Shown: positions 8,655 through 16,670, numbered from the stretch's first letter. The stretch is 32,701 bases of DNA from Anaerolineae bacterium (GCA_011174845.1 DUEW01000192.1:1-32701); one strand, 5' to 3'. Program-made: numbers and translations. Notes: generated by a model from the sequence alone, not told the origin.

Positions 8655-8849
8655 TCAACCTCCTGAGATGACGGCGATCAACCGAATGTGTTCACCATCT
8701 CTTAATATCTCATCATCGGTGATCGCTTCGCCGTCTCTGGTTGGAATCACTGATTCGGGTTGTATGCCTACCTGCTTTAATGCATCTCGAACGGTCATAC
8801 CTGGGCGTATCGTGAATTCCTTATCGCGTAAGGTTATTCGAACGGACAT
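8655..8849 (-). CDS. ttuB: Ubiquitin-like sulfur carrier TtuB (MoaD/ThiS family)
   Basis: 64 aa with a beta-grasp pattern, starting MSVRITLRDKEF and ending IRLIAVISGG with the C-terminal Gly-Gly that becomes a thiocarboxylate. TtuB of Thermus is the same size and ends in ISGG, and the ttuA neighbour makes TtuB more likely than ThiS or MoaD. The AGAGGT ribosome site lies just before the ATG. It is the first gene of the four-gene minus-strand tRNA-modification operon. An E1-like activating enzyme (TtuC/ThiF) is not in the window. Confidence 0.88.
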   Translation of the reverse strand: MSVRITLRDKEFTIRPGMTVRDALKQVGIQPESVIPTRDGEAITDDEILRDGEHIRLIAVISGG

Positions 8850-8870
8850 TTTTACCTCTGGCTAGGCGTG

Positions 8871-8900
8871 ATTGTACCCAACCCGATAAGGGCACGTCAA
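8871..8900 (-). promoter_or_regulatory. Promoter of the ttuB-ttuA-queF-yhhQ operon
   Basis: Minus-strand TTGACG (8900-8895), an 18-base spacer and TACAAT (8876-8871) place transcription start near 8864, giving a leader of about 15 bases before ttuB. The short leader leaves no room for a preQ1 riboswitch. Confidence 0.8.
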
Positions 8901-9090
8901 TGGAAGACCCATTTGTCGGAAAGTAATGGTATATCTGTGAACTGTTCTCATCAAGTGTTATGACTGGTGATAAAGAATGAGGGTAAAAAAACATCTGAGT
9001 TATGGATTCATTAGAACCATTGATCAGCATCAGGTTATTTCAATGGCTAGGACGAGAGTCAGCGTTATCTTGATACCTTGTTCAAGGATA

Positions 9091-9999
9091 TCAGGTAGCC
9101 ACAGGTTTCGGAATGGAGGAGGTGTCTGTTTTCTCTTCTTGAAGTCTCATCGCGTTAAATGCCGCGATCGCCACCTCGATCATATTTGGGTCAGGCTCAC
9201 GAGTGGTAAGGCGCTGAAGCCACAAGTTTGGGAGCACGAAGGGGCGCGCCCAAGAGAAACGCATCAACTTTGCTGTCAAGCGGATGTATTCATAGGCCAA
9301 TGAAGCCAAAACTGGGACTAATATGATTCGGCTAGCAAGACGCTGTAATAGCGGTTGCGGTCCTATGGCAGTGAAAATTAAGATTGAGAACCCGATTACG
9401 GTTAACAAGAAAGCCGTACCACACCTCGGGTGTTCACGGGGAAATTGGCTGACGGTGTCAACTCCCAACTCCGCCCCTGCTTCGAAGGCACTGATGGTTT
9501 TATGTTCAGCACCGTGATAACCATATACACGTCGGATGTCGGGCAAGAAGCCGATAACCCAGATATAACCTACCAAGAGGGCTAAACGGATCAAACCTTC
9601 AAGCAGATTCGATCCAAAAGCACCCCAGTGGACGAAACGCTCTACCAAATATGCAGCACCGGCAGGCAACAAGAAGAAGAGGCAGATACCTACGATCAAC
9701 GAAAGGATGAGGGTTAGGATCATCTGAGCTCCTTCAAGCTGCTCTTCCTCATCAACCTGCATATTGGCTGAAAATGTTAAGGCGCGCATCCCTAGAACGA
9801 GCGCATCCCACAACATGAGTAAGCCTCGTAGGAAGGGAATTTTCGTGATTCGGCTACTGTACATCCCACTTAATGGTTGAGTTTCGATAACGATAGATTG
9901 ATCAGGGGATCGGATAGCCACGGTACAAACCTGTGCGCCTCGCATCATCACCCCTTCGATCACGGCTTGCCCACCGTATGTCGATAGTCTCTCTTTCAC
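9091..9999 (-). CDS. DUF1385 family membrane protein (YqhQ-like)
   Basis: 302 aa. The N-terminus GGQAVIEGVMMRG and the later motifs YHGAEHKTISAFE and HPRCGTAFLL are the conserved blocks of DUF1385, described as a predicted metal-dependent membrane protein with unknown reaction. About four hydrophobic stretches are visible, around residues 90-118, 135-155, 195-215 and 220-240. The GTG start at 9999 has GGAG seven bases upstream. It follows the M20 peptidase by 25 bases on the same strand, so they probably form an operon. Function is unknown; the His/Glu/Cys motifs suggest metal binding. Confidence 0.92.
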   Translation of the reverse strand: MKERLSTYGGQAVIEGVMMRGAQVCTVAIRSPDQSIVIETQPLSGMYSSRITKIPFLRGLLMLWDALVLGMRALTFSANMQVDEEEQLEGAQMILTLILSLIVGICLFFLLPAGAAYLVERFVHWGAFGSNLLEGLIRLALLVGYIWVIGFLPDIRRVYGYHGAEHKTISAFEAGAELGVDTVSQFPREHPRCGTAFLLTVIGFSILIFTAIGPQPLLQRLASRIILVPVLASLAYEYIRLTAKLMRFSWARPFVLPNLWLQRLTTREPDPNMIEVAIAAFNAMRLQEEKTDTSSIPKPVAT

Positions 10000-10024
10000 C
10001 TGCGAGCTCCAAAGAAGTTATCAC

Positions 10025-11392
10025 TCATGAACCAAATTCACACGTGAAACGGATATAGGTTTCAATACCACGCCAAAAATTAGGCAAATGTAATTTTTCG
10101 TTCGGGGCGTGTAAATTATCGTCAGGTAGTCCGAAGCCCAGCATCAGGCTATCGACTCCGAGTAGCTCCTGCACTAAGCCCACGACAGGTACTGTCCCAC
10201 CCTGACGCTGGAAGACTGGTTTCACTCCCCAAACCGCTTCGAGTGCGCGACTGGCAGCGTGGACAGCATCTGAATCACGTTCTACGATCGCTGGCGGAGA
10301 ACTGGCCATGTCCTCGAGTTCCCATGTCACGGTTGGTGGGGCGTTGGCTTCTAAATATGCTTCTAAACTGTCTTTGATTCTCTCCGGCTTTTGATCTGGA
10401 ACCAGCCGCATGGAGATTTTCGCCATCGCTTGAGCCGGGAGAACGGTTTTTGACCCCTTCCCTGTGAAGCCGCTGATCATCCCATTAACATCCAGTGTTG
10501 GGCGAGCTGTCGCTCGTTCTGTCGTCGTGAAACCTTGCTCACCGAAGAGCACCGAAGCCCCACTCTGTTCCATCCACCATTCGTCCGGCATAGAGACCAT
10601 TTCACTGCGCTCACGTTCAGAAAGTGGACGTACATCATCATAGAAACCCAGTAGGTTGACACGACCGGTTTCATCGCGCATCCCGGCAATTAATTTACAC
10701 AAAACGATGGCCGGATTATCGACCGCGCCACCGAATGTGCCTGAGTGAAGGTCTCCTGCGGCCCCTTGGAGGCGAATTTCAAAATATGCCAGACCACGAA
10801 GCGCGAAGGTTATCGCAGGTTTATCAGGAGCAAGGATATTTGAATCGCCGTTCAAACACAGGTCACAGGAGAGAAGATTCTCATTCTCAGTAATGAAATC
10901 GCCTAGGTTAGGTGATCCAATTTCCTCTTCACCCTCAATGAGGTACTTCATGTTGATCGGCAGACTTGATGTACGAAGCAGAGATTCGACTGCCTTGAGG
11001 TGCGCGACGATCTGGCCCTTCATGTCTGAAGCTCCTCGAGCGAAGAGATCATCACCACGCAACTGCGGTTCGAAGGGCTCGCTGAGCCACAATTCGAGCG
11101 GATCAGGTGGTTGTACATCATAATGACCGTAGAAAAGGATCGTCGGTGCATCCTCTCCAGCCTTCATCCACTCTCCATACACGACAGGATGCCCTCCAGT
11201 AGGCATCACGGCAACAGATTCGAAGCCAATACTCTCCAGTTGTTTTATGATCCAATCTGCCGCTCTATACATGTCATCTTTATGATCAGGGAGGGTGGAT
11301 ACAGAAGGGATCCGCAAGAAGGATATGAATTCTTCAAGGAAATCCTTTTGGTGATCCCTTGCATATGCGAGCGCTGATTCGAGGTCGGCCAT
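10025..11392 (-). CDS. M20 family metallopeptidase (dipeptidase/ArgE-DapE type)
   Basis: 455 aa from ATG 11392, chosen because GGAG lies six bases upstream; ATGs at 11404 and 11398 are in frame too. It is a cytosolic di-zinc hydrolase. Metal and catalytic motifs are FYGHYDVQPPDP (His ligand plus Asp), FARGASDMKGQ (bridging Asp), EGEEEIGSPN (catalytic Glu and ligand Glu), and DDNLHAPNEK with the last His ligand. The dimerisation (lid) domain contains LHSGTFGGAVDNPA. The sequence best resembles the dipeptidase/CNDP-like branch of M20 proteins, which usually cleave dipeptides. The exact substrate is not determinable. Cotranscribed with DUF1385. Confidence 0.93.
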   Translation of the reverse strand: MADLESALAYARDHQKDFLEEFISFLRIPSVSTLPDHKDDMYRAADWIIKQLESIGFESVAVMPTGGHPVVYGEWMKAGEDAPTILFYGHYDVQPPDPLELWLSEPFEPQLRGDDLFARGASDMKGQIVAHLKAVESLLRTSSLPINMKYLIEGEEEIGSPNLGDFITENENLLSCDLCLNGDSNILAPDKPAITFALRGLAYFEIRLQGAAGDLHSGTFGGAVDNPAIVLCKLIAGMRDETGRVNLLGFYDDVRPLSERERSEMVSMPDEWWMEQSGASVLFGEQGFTTTERATARPTLDVNGMISGFTGKGSKTVLPAQAMAKISMRLVPDQKPERIKDSLEAYLEANAPPTVTWELEDMASSPPAIVERDSDAVHAASRALEAVWGVKPVFQRQGGTVPVVGLVQELLGVDSLMLGFGLPDDNLHAPNEKLHLPNFWRGIETYIRFTCEFGS

Positions 11393-11863
11393 CTTCATCT
11401 CCATATTTTGGGAGGTCGTGAGTGCACATGCCAGGGGCGGTTATTTTTGTGATTGTAGAGAAGAAGCAACCATCACCAGGTCATACTTCCGCCTAAGCTT
11501 AAGAACCAACAAAACCACCGATTGAGAGGTTTCTATTCTTCAAAATGTGACTCGTTTATTCTACCATCATTGGAAGGGTATACGTTCCTCAATCTACGTT
11601 CCATATCATGGTGATTAGCAATGCGTGCCTCCCAGTAGAGCGTTGGTTAGTAAGGGGAGTCAAAATGTTCATCTTTCCCAATGCCGAAAATCAGCAGTGG
11701 TGACCCTTTTACCGTTGAGTTTATTGACTTGTACTATGGATCCTTGGCAGAACAGCTAATGTAGACACCACCAGATCAAAGAGTGAGCAAATGCGAGCTC
11801 TTAGGCTTCCTGTAGCCCCCCATATACTCGCATGAAGTATTCAGACCAGACATGATGAAGATG

Positions 11864-11887
11864 CATCGTTGTGATTCGATGTTTTTT
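11864..11887 (+). terminator. Terminator-like hairpin 1 in the gap
   Basis: CATCG (11864-11868) pairs with CGATG (11877-11881) around an 8-base loop, followed by six T residues (11882-11887). The stem is short, so termination strength is uncertain. Confidence 0.4.
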
Positions 11888-11943
11888 GGGATCGGATGAA
11901 GGCTAAAGTCGAGGGATGTCTAAGAGGGGTGACATTTGGGCTA

Positions 11944-11965
11944 CTGCATTTCGATGCGGTTTTTT
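11944..11965 (+). terminator. Compact terminator with UUCG tetraloop
   Basis: CTGCAT (11944-11949) and ATGCGG (11954-11959) form a 6-bp stem with one G-U pair, closed by a UUCG tetraloop and followed by six T residues (11960-11965). It would stop plus-strand transcripts just before the promoter of the gene at 12005. Confidence 0.6.
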
Positions 11966-11966
11966 C

Positions 11967-11972
11967 TATACT
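11967..11972 (+). promoter_or_regulatory. Candidate -10 element for the 12005 gene
   Basis: TATACT lies right after the compact terminator and 33 bases before the ATG. No good -35 is present, so an activator-dependent promoter is possible. Confidence 0.4.
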
Positions 11973-12004
11973 AGATATTTAGGTCCCGTCCAATTAAGGT
12001 AACG

Positions 12005-12370
12005 ATGGACCGTCATTTTGACGTTCCTAATGATCCCACAACATCGTCGAATGGGGTTCGCATTGTTTCATTCGATGTAGAACCTTATCCGGATGGTCGT
12101 AGGTTAAAGTGCACACTTATTTTAACGCCTCCCAATACTCCCTCTGATGTAGAAATTGTAATCGAAGACCATGAAGGTCACACGGTCGCTGGTAGCAACA
12201 TCGTCGGTTTGGTAGACAACAAGGCAGTGTTTACTATGCATCTCCCTGAACCTGCTTCAGACGGGAGTTTCCTGGCGCGGGTATCTTTGATACACCCTGA
12301 TGAGGGGTTGGAGGATCAGAAGGAGGTCATTTTTATGACCCCTAATGCATCGATTGTCGAGGGGGAGTGA
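12005..12370 (+). CDS. Hypothetical protein upstream of the BTAD activator
   Basis: 121 aa, family not recognised. It has no signal peptide or membrane segment. The middle alternates short hydrophobic strands (VRIVSFDVEPYPDG, LKCTLILTP, DVEIVIEDHEG, KAVFTMHLPEP, SFLARVSLIHP), which suggests a single beta-sandwich domain. The ATG has AAGGT four bases upstream. Its stop lies seven bases before the ATG of the STAND/BTAD activator, so the two are cotranscribed and may act together; this is inference from position only. The N-terminus is polar (MDRHFDVPNDPTTSSNG). Confidence 0.75.
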   Translation: MDRHFDVPNDPTTSSNGVRIVSFDVEPYPDGRRLKCTLILTPPNTPSDVEIVIEDHEGHTVAGSNIVGLVDNKAVFTMHLPEPASDGSFLARVSLIHPDEGLEDQKEVIFMTPNASIVEGE

Positions 12371-12377
12371 AGCCTTA

Positions 12378-15300
12378 ATGGCCAATCTGGACTCGGTGCT
12401 TAGGCACGCGGTAACGCCGCCAGCGTTCGATCAGACTAAGCTCAACCGCGAACGCCTGGTTGATATTATTCACGCCAATATCCCTCGCAAACTCATCGTT
12501 ATCGCTACACCAGCCGGCTATGGCAAAACAACTTTACTAGCTAATTTCAGCGATCAGACAGAGCTCCCTGTGTGCTGGGTACGTATTACCGAAGCCGATC
12601 GCGATGTGATGCGCTTTGCAACCATATTAGCAGTTTCCTTGCAGAGGAGATTTCGTCGTTTGGTGGGGAAATTCGATCTGGAGCGATTATCGGATTCGTC
12701 ACCACAGGCATTGGCTCATACGCTTGCCGACATCATTGATGTCAACGTAAGCGAAACCTTCGTGATCGCGCTTGACGATGTTCACATTATTAATCGCTCG
12801 AAGGCAACAACGGCATTCGTTGATGCCTTCCTTGATGTTTTGCCAGAGCAAGTGACGGTTCTGGCTGCAGGTCGTGAGGTGTTGGAAGTATCGTTAGCCA
12901 AGTTGATGGCCGAAGGTGCCCTAGCAGGACTCGGCCCGCAGGATTTAGCACTTACCAGATTGGAACTTGCTGAACTTGCAGAGATTCAAGCGGGGGTTGA
13001 ACTTTCCAGGCAGGACGCCGACCGCCTTTTAGAAGAAACCCGGGGATGGATTACCGGTGTGGTCCTCTCGGGAAAACTCTCTAGTAGTGGGCTGAGCACT
13101 CTTGTGCAAGATCCGCGACCGATGGTCTATGAATATCTTGCTTCAGTAGTTCTGAATCGCCAACCAGATGATTTACGTCGCTTCATGCTTGACTCCTCCG
13201 TCTTCCCGGTGATGACGGCCGAGGGTTGCGATTACCTATTAAAGCAGGAACAGAGTAACCGTTTCTTACGACGCTTAGTTAGGGGGGGCATGTTTGTAAC
13301 TGCAACGGATGATACCCCCAGAACGTATGAATATCATCCTCAATTTCGGCAATTCTTGCTCGAGTTACTTAAGAGCGCCGATCGTAAACGTTATCGAAGA
13401 TACCTTGTGAGAGCAGCGAATTATCTGGCTGATCATGGATCTCCCGAACACGCTGTCGATTTGTATTCTGAGGCTGGTGCTTATTCACGTGCAGCCGCTC
13501 TGGCTGAAGAACGAGCGGAAGAGATGCATCTTAGTGGAAGGTGGATAACTTTAGAATCCTGGTCCCAGCGACTTGAGGAGAGCAAGGCAGTAGCACCTAA
13601 AGTGTTCCTCTACCTAGCCGCAAGCTACACTGAGCAAGGGAATCTTGAACCAGCTGAATCATCGTTGCAGCGAAGTCAAGAGATGCTCAAGCCAGGGGCT
13701 GCAAAATCGATAAGGGCGTATACTGAGATCTTGCGAGGTCATATTGCTTATCGTCGTGGTCAATATGACGAAGTCCTAGAGGCAGCAGATAGTGCTGAAC
13801 GATTGTTGGGTATCCGTGGAAGTCGGCAGCGTAAGTCCAATTGCTGCCGACTGAGGGCGTTAGCGACCCTCGAGAAAGGCGACTTGCAATCAGCCGAGGC
13901 TTATGCAGAAAGAGCATTCGAGCTTCTCGATCACCCCAGCTTAAAGAGTGCTCAGGCTTATGCCTTGATTGATTTATCAAATATTCAACTTGATCTAGGT
14001 AAATCGACTGAGGCTCACGCGACTTCTCTAAAGGCACACGAGATTCTTTTAGAGATTGGTGGCCCAATCAAATTGGCAGTTTCTTTTAACAATATGGCAT
14101 ATGATGCCCATCTCCAGGGAAGGTACGAGGAGGCTCTGGAGTTATATAACGAGGGATTGAAGTTTGCCAGGCAAGCTGCTAGTCCGGCGCGTGAAGCGAA
14201 TATCCTTTTCAGCCAAGCCGATCTATTCGCTGATCTTGACCTAGCGCTGCAAGCTGCCGAACTCTATGGACAGGGCTTGAATATAGCAGCACGGTTGGAC
14301 AACCTCAGTCTTACCCGCTATGGTTGCATTCAAACAAGCATATTACATCGGCGACGGGGTGGTAGCGTGCTCGCGCATGAGTGGTTGGGGCGCGCCATGG
14401 AGCTAGAAAAGAGGTCGGACGACCCACCTGCTGTCACGATCCAATTGAGTGCGTTAGAAGCAATGGCTAAACCTGACCAAGCCAAGAACGCACTCTCTCG
14501 CTTATTGCGGAAAGAAAAAAGGCTCGATGTGTCAGAAAGGACCTTAACGCTCTACTTCATGGCTCGTGCGGCGCTCTCGGCTGGAGATCTTGATCAGGCC
14601 CAAGATGTTTTGGAACAAACTCTTGACTGGAGTGGGGGGAATGGCACGGAGCAATTTGTAGCCGGTGAATTGGCCTTCGATTCGGATTTCAGGGAATTTG
14701 CTAGGCTTAGGCTTGGTAGTCACCCCGTACTCTCCGTGATTTTCCGCCGGATCGAGACCATGCGTGGGATTGCTCAGCTCTATCAAGAGACACCGGAGGA
14801 TGCGGACGCCACGGTTCAGCTTGCCCTATTTGCGCTTGGTGAGGCCAGTATTCACTGTCAAGAAAGAAGATTGTCAGATCTGAAGCCTTTGGCCAGGGAA
14901 GTACTTTTCCACTTAGCGGACCATCAACGGGTAGAGCGTGATGTTCTGCTGGAAACCTTTTGGCCGCAACACCCGCCAGGTCGCCAAGTCGCAAATTTGC
15001 ACACCACAGTATACAACCTTCGGCGCGAACTTGGTCGGGACGTCATACTCCATGAGGGTCCCGTCTACTGTCTCAATCCCGAGCTTCCCATCGAGTACGA
15101 TGTGATCCGGTTTGAACGTGCAGCCTCCATTGCAGAAGGGTTGCCGCCCGGAGACCCACGCAAGATGTTCGCATTAACGGAAGCCATCAACTCGTATGGT
15201 GGCCCTTTTCTGACGGAATTCGCTTCTGATTGGGTCATGGAACGTCGACGAGATCTCGAGATGCGTTATCTCGATCTCTTGGCGCAACATGCTCAAGAAG

Positions 15301-15530
15301 CTCTGGTTCGCGATCAACCATTACGTGCAGTAAACACGCTTCGACAAGCGCTACAAATCGACCCCTATCGTGATGACACGAATTTGTATTTCCTCGAAGC
15401 CTTAGGTCGTCTTGGAAGGCGAAGCGAAGTTGTCTCACACTACCAACGGTACATTCGCTTACTAGCCGATGAGCTTGGTCTTGACCCACCTGAACCGGTA
15501 CGTGAGTTGTACGCACGTCTCATCGACTAA
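12378..15530 (+). CDS. STAND-ATPase/TPR transcriptional activator with C-terminal BTAD
   Basis: 1050 aa. The N-terminal MalT-like STAND NTPase has Walker A ATPAGYGKT (43-51) and a Walker B-like block, VIALDDVHIIN. A long helical middle (about 370-800) carries TPR-like repeats such as AEERAEEMHLSGRW and NMAYDAHLQGRYEEALELY. The C-terminus holds a winged helix (about 835-915, VLLETFWPQHPPGRQVANLH) followed by a bacterial transcriptional activator domain (about 920-1050, ending LGLDPPEPVRELYARLID) as in SARP/AfsR regulators. The ATG 12378 is preferred over a longer frame because GGGGGAG lies about 10 bases upstream. Probably an ATP- and ligand-gated activator; signal and targets are unknown. The neighbouring small operon at 15817 is a candidate target. 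Confidence 0.9.
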   Translation: MANLDSVLRHAVTPPAFDQTKLNRERLVDIIHANIPRKLIVIATPAGYGKTTLLANFSDQTELPVCWVRITEADRDVMRFATILAVSLQRRFRRLVGKFDLERLSDSSPQALAHTLADIIDVNVSETFVIALDDVHIINRSKATTAFVDAFLDVLPEQVTVLAAGREVLEVSLAKLMAEGALAGLGPQDLALTRLELAELAEIQAGVELSRQDADRLLEETRGWITGVVLSGKLSSSGLSTLVQDPRPMVYEYLASVVLNRQPDDLRRFMLDSSVFPVMTAEGCDYLLKQEQSNRFLRRLVRGGMFVTATDDTPRTYEYHPQFRQFLLELLKSADRKRYRRYLVRAANYLADHGSPEHAVDLYSEAGAYSRAAALAEERAEEMHLSGRWITLESWSQRLEESKAVAPKVFLYLAASYTEQGNLEPAESSLQRSQEMLKPGAAKSIRAYTEILRGHIAYRRGQYDEVLEAADSAERLLGIRGSRQRKSNCCRLRALATLEKGDLQSAEAYAERAFELLDHPSLKSAQAYALIDLSNIQLDLGKSTEAHATSLKAHEILLEIGGPIKLAVSFNNMAYDAHLQGRYEEALELYNEGLKFARQAASPAREANILFSQADLFADLDLALQAAELYGQGLNIAARLDNLSLTRYGCIQTSILHRRRGGSVLAHEWLGRAMELEKRSDDPPAVTIQLSALEAMAKPDQAKNALSRLLRKEKRLDVSERTLTLYFMARAALSAGDLDQAQDVLEQTLDWSGGNGTEQFVAGELAFDSDFREFARLRLGSHPVLSVIFRRIETMRGIAQLYQETPEDADATVQLALFALGEASIHCQERRLSDLKPLAREVLFHLADHQRVERDVLLETFWPQHPPGRQVANLHTTVYNLRRELGRDVILHEGPVYCLNPELPIEYDVIRFERAASIAEGLPPGDPRKMFALTEAINSYGGPFLTEFASDWVMERRRDLEMRYLDLLAQHAQEALVRDQPLRAVNTLRQALQIDPYRDDTNLYFLEALGRLGRRSEVVSHYQRYIRLLADELGLDPPEPVRELYARLID

Positions 15531-15591
15531 AGACAGTTGGGTCGATATGAGGCAAGGGCCAAGAAAGTGAGAATCAAGCCTTATTTCATTG

Positions 15592-15609
15592 AGAATCTAT
15601 TGAGATTCT
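15592..15609 (+). terminator. Hairpin after the activator gene, weak terminator
   Basis: A perfect 7-bp inverted repeat, AGAATCT (15592-15598) and AGATTCT (15603-15609), with an ATTG loop. It is followed only by a pyrimidine-rich TTTCTG, so it may be a weak terminator or an operator-like palindrome. Confidence 0.4.
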
Positions 15610-15654
15610 TTCTGTATCCTTATGAAGAGAGGGAAGTTAGCAAAGGAGGTTGCC

Positions 15655-15699
15655 ATGGTCAGCACCCGCTGCCCACGAGATGGTGCACTAATTGATTAA
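15655..15699 (+). CDS. Possible 14-residue leader peptide
   Basis: ATG at 15655 follows a perfect AAAGGAGG (15642-15649) with a 5-base spacer and encodes MVSTRCPRDGALID before TAA. It is followed by a terminator hairpin and then by the gene at 15817. The strong ribosome site on so short a frame suggests a translated leader peptide or the remnant of a zinc-ribbon-like protein (CPRDG). No run of one amino acid codon is present, so the regulating signal is not evident. Confidence 0.4.
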   Translation: MVSTRCPRDGALID

Positions 15700-15743
15700 A
15701 TAGACGGTGTATCATTGGGCAACTGAATTTTTGAAACACGCCT

Positions 15744-15775
15744 GGCAGCGAGGCGCAATGCTTGCTGCCTTTTTT
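15744..15775 (+). terminator. Terminator/attenuator before the 15817 operon
   Basis: GGCAGC (15744-15749) pairs with GCTGCC (15764-15769), extended inward by AGGC (15751-15754) with GCTT (15760-15763), then six T residues (15770-15775). An alternative stem CGCCT (15739-15743) with AGGCG (15751-15755) would compete with the inner part of this stem, as expected for an attenuator. Confidence 0.75.
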
Positions 15776-15816
15776 GTTTGAAAATACAAGAAATTCCGGT
15801 ACAAGGAGGATCCAAC

Positions 15817-16107
15817 ATGAGTATGCAAGCCCTCAATAAACTCGTAGCAAGGTCAATTATCGACCCAGGTGTCGTACAGGCGTTTTCTGCTGGACGGATC
15901 GAAGATGTGATCACCGAACTGGATTTTTCTACGGAGTTGTGTGACCGTCTTTCGCACTTGGAAGCAGAGTCATGGGCAGAATATGCAATACTTGCGTATC
16001 GTTACGTGAAGGCTGCCGAAGAGCGCGAGGTTCGCATTCAATTGCCTTCCCCGCTCGAAGGTTTGCTGCCCGATGAGAAGCGAGCTGAGGACGAACAAGC
16101 GGCATGA
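15817..16107 (+). CDS. Small helical protein, leader-peptide-like, unknown function
   Basis: 96 aa from ATG 15817 with AAGGAGGA (15803-15810) at ideal spacing; a longer frame from 15778 lacks this support. It has no signal or membrane segment. The pattern MSMQALNKLVARSIIDPG, then LDFSTELCDRLSHLEAESWAEYA resembles the leader-like helical domain (Nif11/Franean1_4349-type, or LigA-like) seen in some RiPP precursors, but the C-terminus is acidic and shows no obvious core peptide, so this is only a resemblance. The stop overlaps the next ATG (ATGA), so it is translationally coupled to the ImmA/IrrE-like protein. Role unknown. Confidence 0.75.
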   Translation: MSMQALNKLVARSIIDPGVVQAFSAGRIEDVITELDFSTELCDRLSHLEAESWAEYAILAYRYVKAAEEREVRIQLPSPLEGLLPDEKRAEDEQAA

Positions 16108-16616
16108 TCCCAATTACGAGAGAAGAGCGCCAGTGGTTCTTGCGTAGTTTGGCACAGGGCCTGATCAACTATCTCGGGGTCCAAGAACCACCGGTGCCGG
16201 TGGAAGACCTTCTCAAGAACCCGCCGCCGTTATATGACTCTGACTTCGGCGTAGTGGATATGTATTCCAACTTGTGGGATGCAACATTCGCACGACCGCC
16301 CAGTCAGAGAGGCAGCATTTTTGTGCGCATCGATCTCGATCCGGAAGAGCGACGGTTTGCCCTCGCGAGGGAGACTTTAAGTGCGCTCATCACAAGTAAG
16401 CACGGTCGAGCGATGGGCCTCTTCGACCTATTGCTACCGCACTTGAGAGAATCTGCGGAGTTTTTTGCCAGTTACTTGCTTGTCCCTGAACCGATGTTGA
16501 AGGCCTACCACGAGCAGGGAGGGCGTGCACGTGGTGTCGCAAAAACCTTCAGCATTCCTCCTTTTAGCGCCTTGCAGCGTTGGGAAGACTTCCATACGAT
16601 TGACCATACCCCTTAA
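16104..16616 (+). CDS. ImmA/IrrE-like protein lacking the HExxH zinc motif
   Basis: 170 aa. The layout follows IrrE_N-terminal-like (ImmA/IrrE) domains: a helical start, a strand IFVRIDLDPEERRFALARE where family members have RFTLAHELGH, then AEFFASYLLVPEPMLKAY (normally ANxFAxxLLMP) and a helix RARGVAKTFSIPPFSALQRW (normally lAxxFxVSxxAaxxRL). The metal motif is degraded: the HExxH positions read R89-E90-T-L-S93, so both histidines are missing. It is probably a non-catalytic binding domain. The ATG overlaps the previous stop, forming a two-gene operon. The family link is an inference from pattern. Confidence 0.65.
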   Translation: MIPITREERQWFLRSLAQGLINYLGVQEPPVPVEDLLKNPPPLYDSDFGVVDMYSNLWDATFARPPSQRGSIFVRIDLDPEERRFALARETLSALITSKHGRAMGLFDLLLPHLRESAEFFASYLLVPEPMLKAYHEQGGRARGVAKTFSIPPFSALQRWEDFHTIDHTP

Positions 16617-16635
16617 TGCTTGGAACCCGTATCGC

Positions 16636-16670
16636 GAGGAGCCGGCTCGATAGTCGGTGATCCTCCTTTT
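16636..16670 (+). terminator. Terminator after the ImmA/IrrE-like gene
   Basis: GAGGA (16636-16640) pairs with TCCTC (16661-16665), and an inner CGGCT (16643-16647) with AGTCG (16652-16656) around a CGAT loop; TTTT follows (16667-16670). The internal bulge makes it moderate in strength. Confidence 0.6.

Larger units (their letters stand above)
11393..12004. other. Non-coding gap with hairpins, possible small RNA or long leader
   Basis: About 600 bases without a supported protein gene between divergent units. Two short stem-loops followed by six T residues occur at 11864-11887 and 11944-11965. A weak promoter-like pair, TTTACC (11708-11713) and TACTAT (11732-11737) with an 18-base spacer, could feed them. 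The first part presumably carries the M20 promoter, but none is clear. Only tiny open frames were seen. Confidence 0.5.

Noticed and set aside
9040-9095. Imperfect hairpin after the DUF1385 gene
   Set aside because: The stem has a bulge and is not followed by a T-tract on the minus strand.
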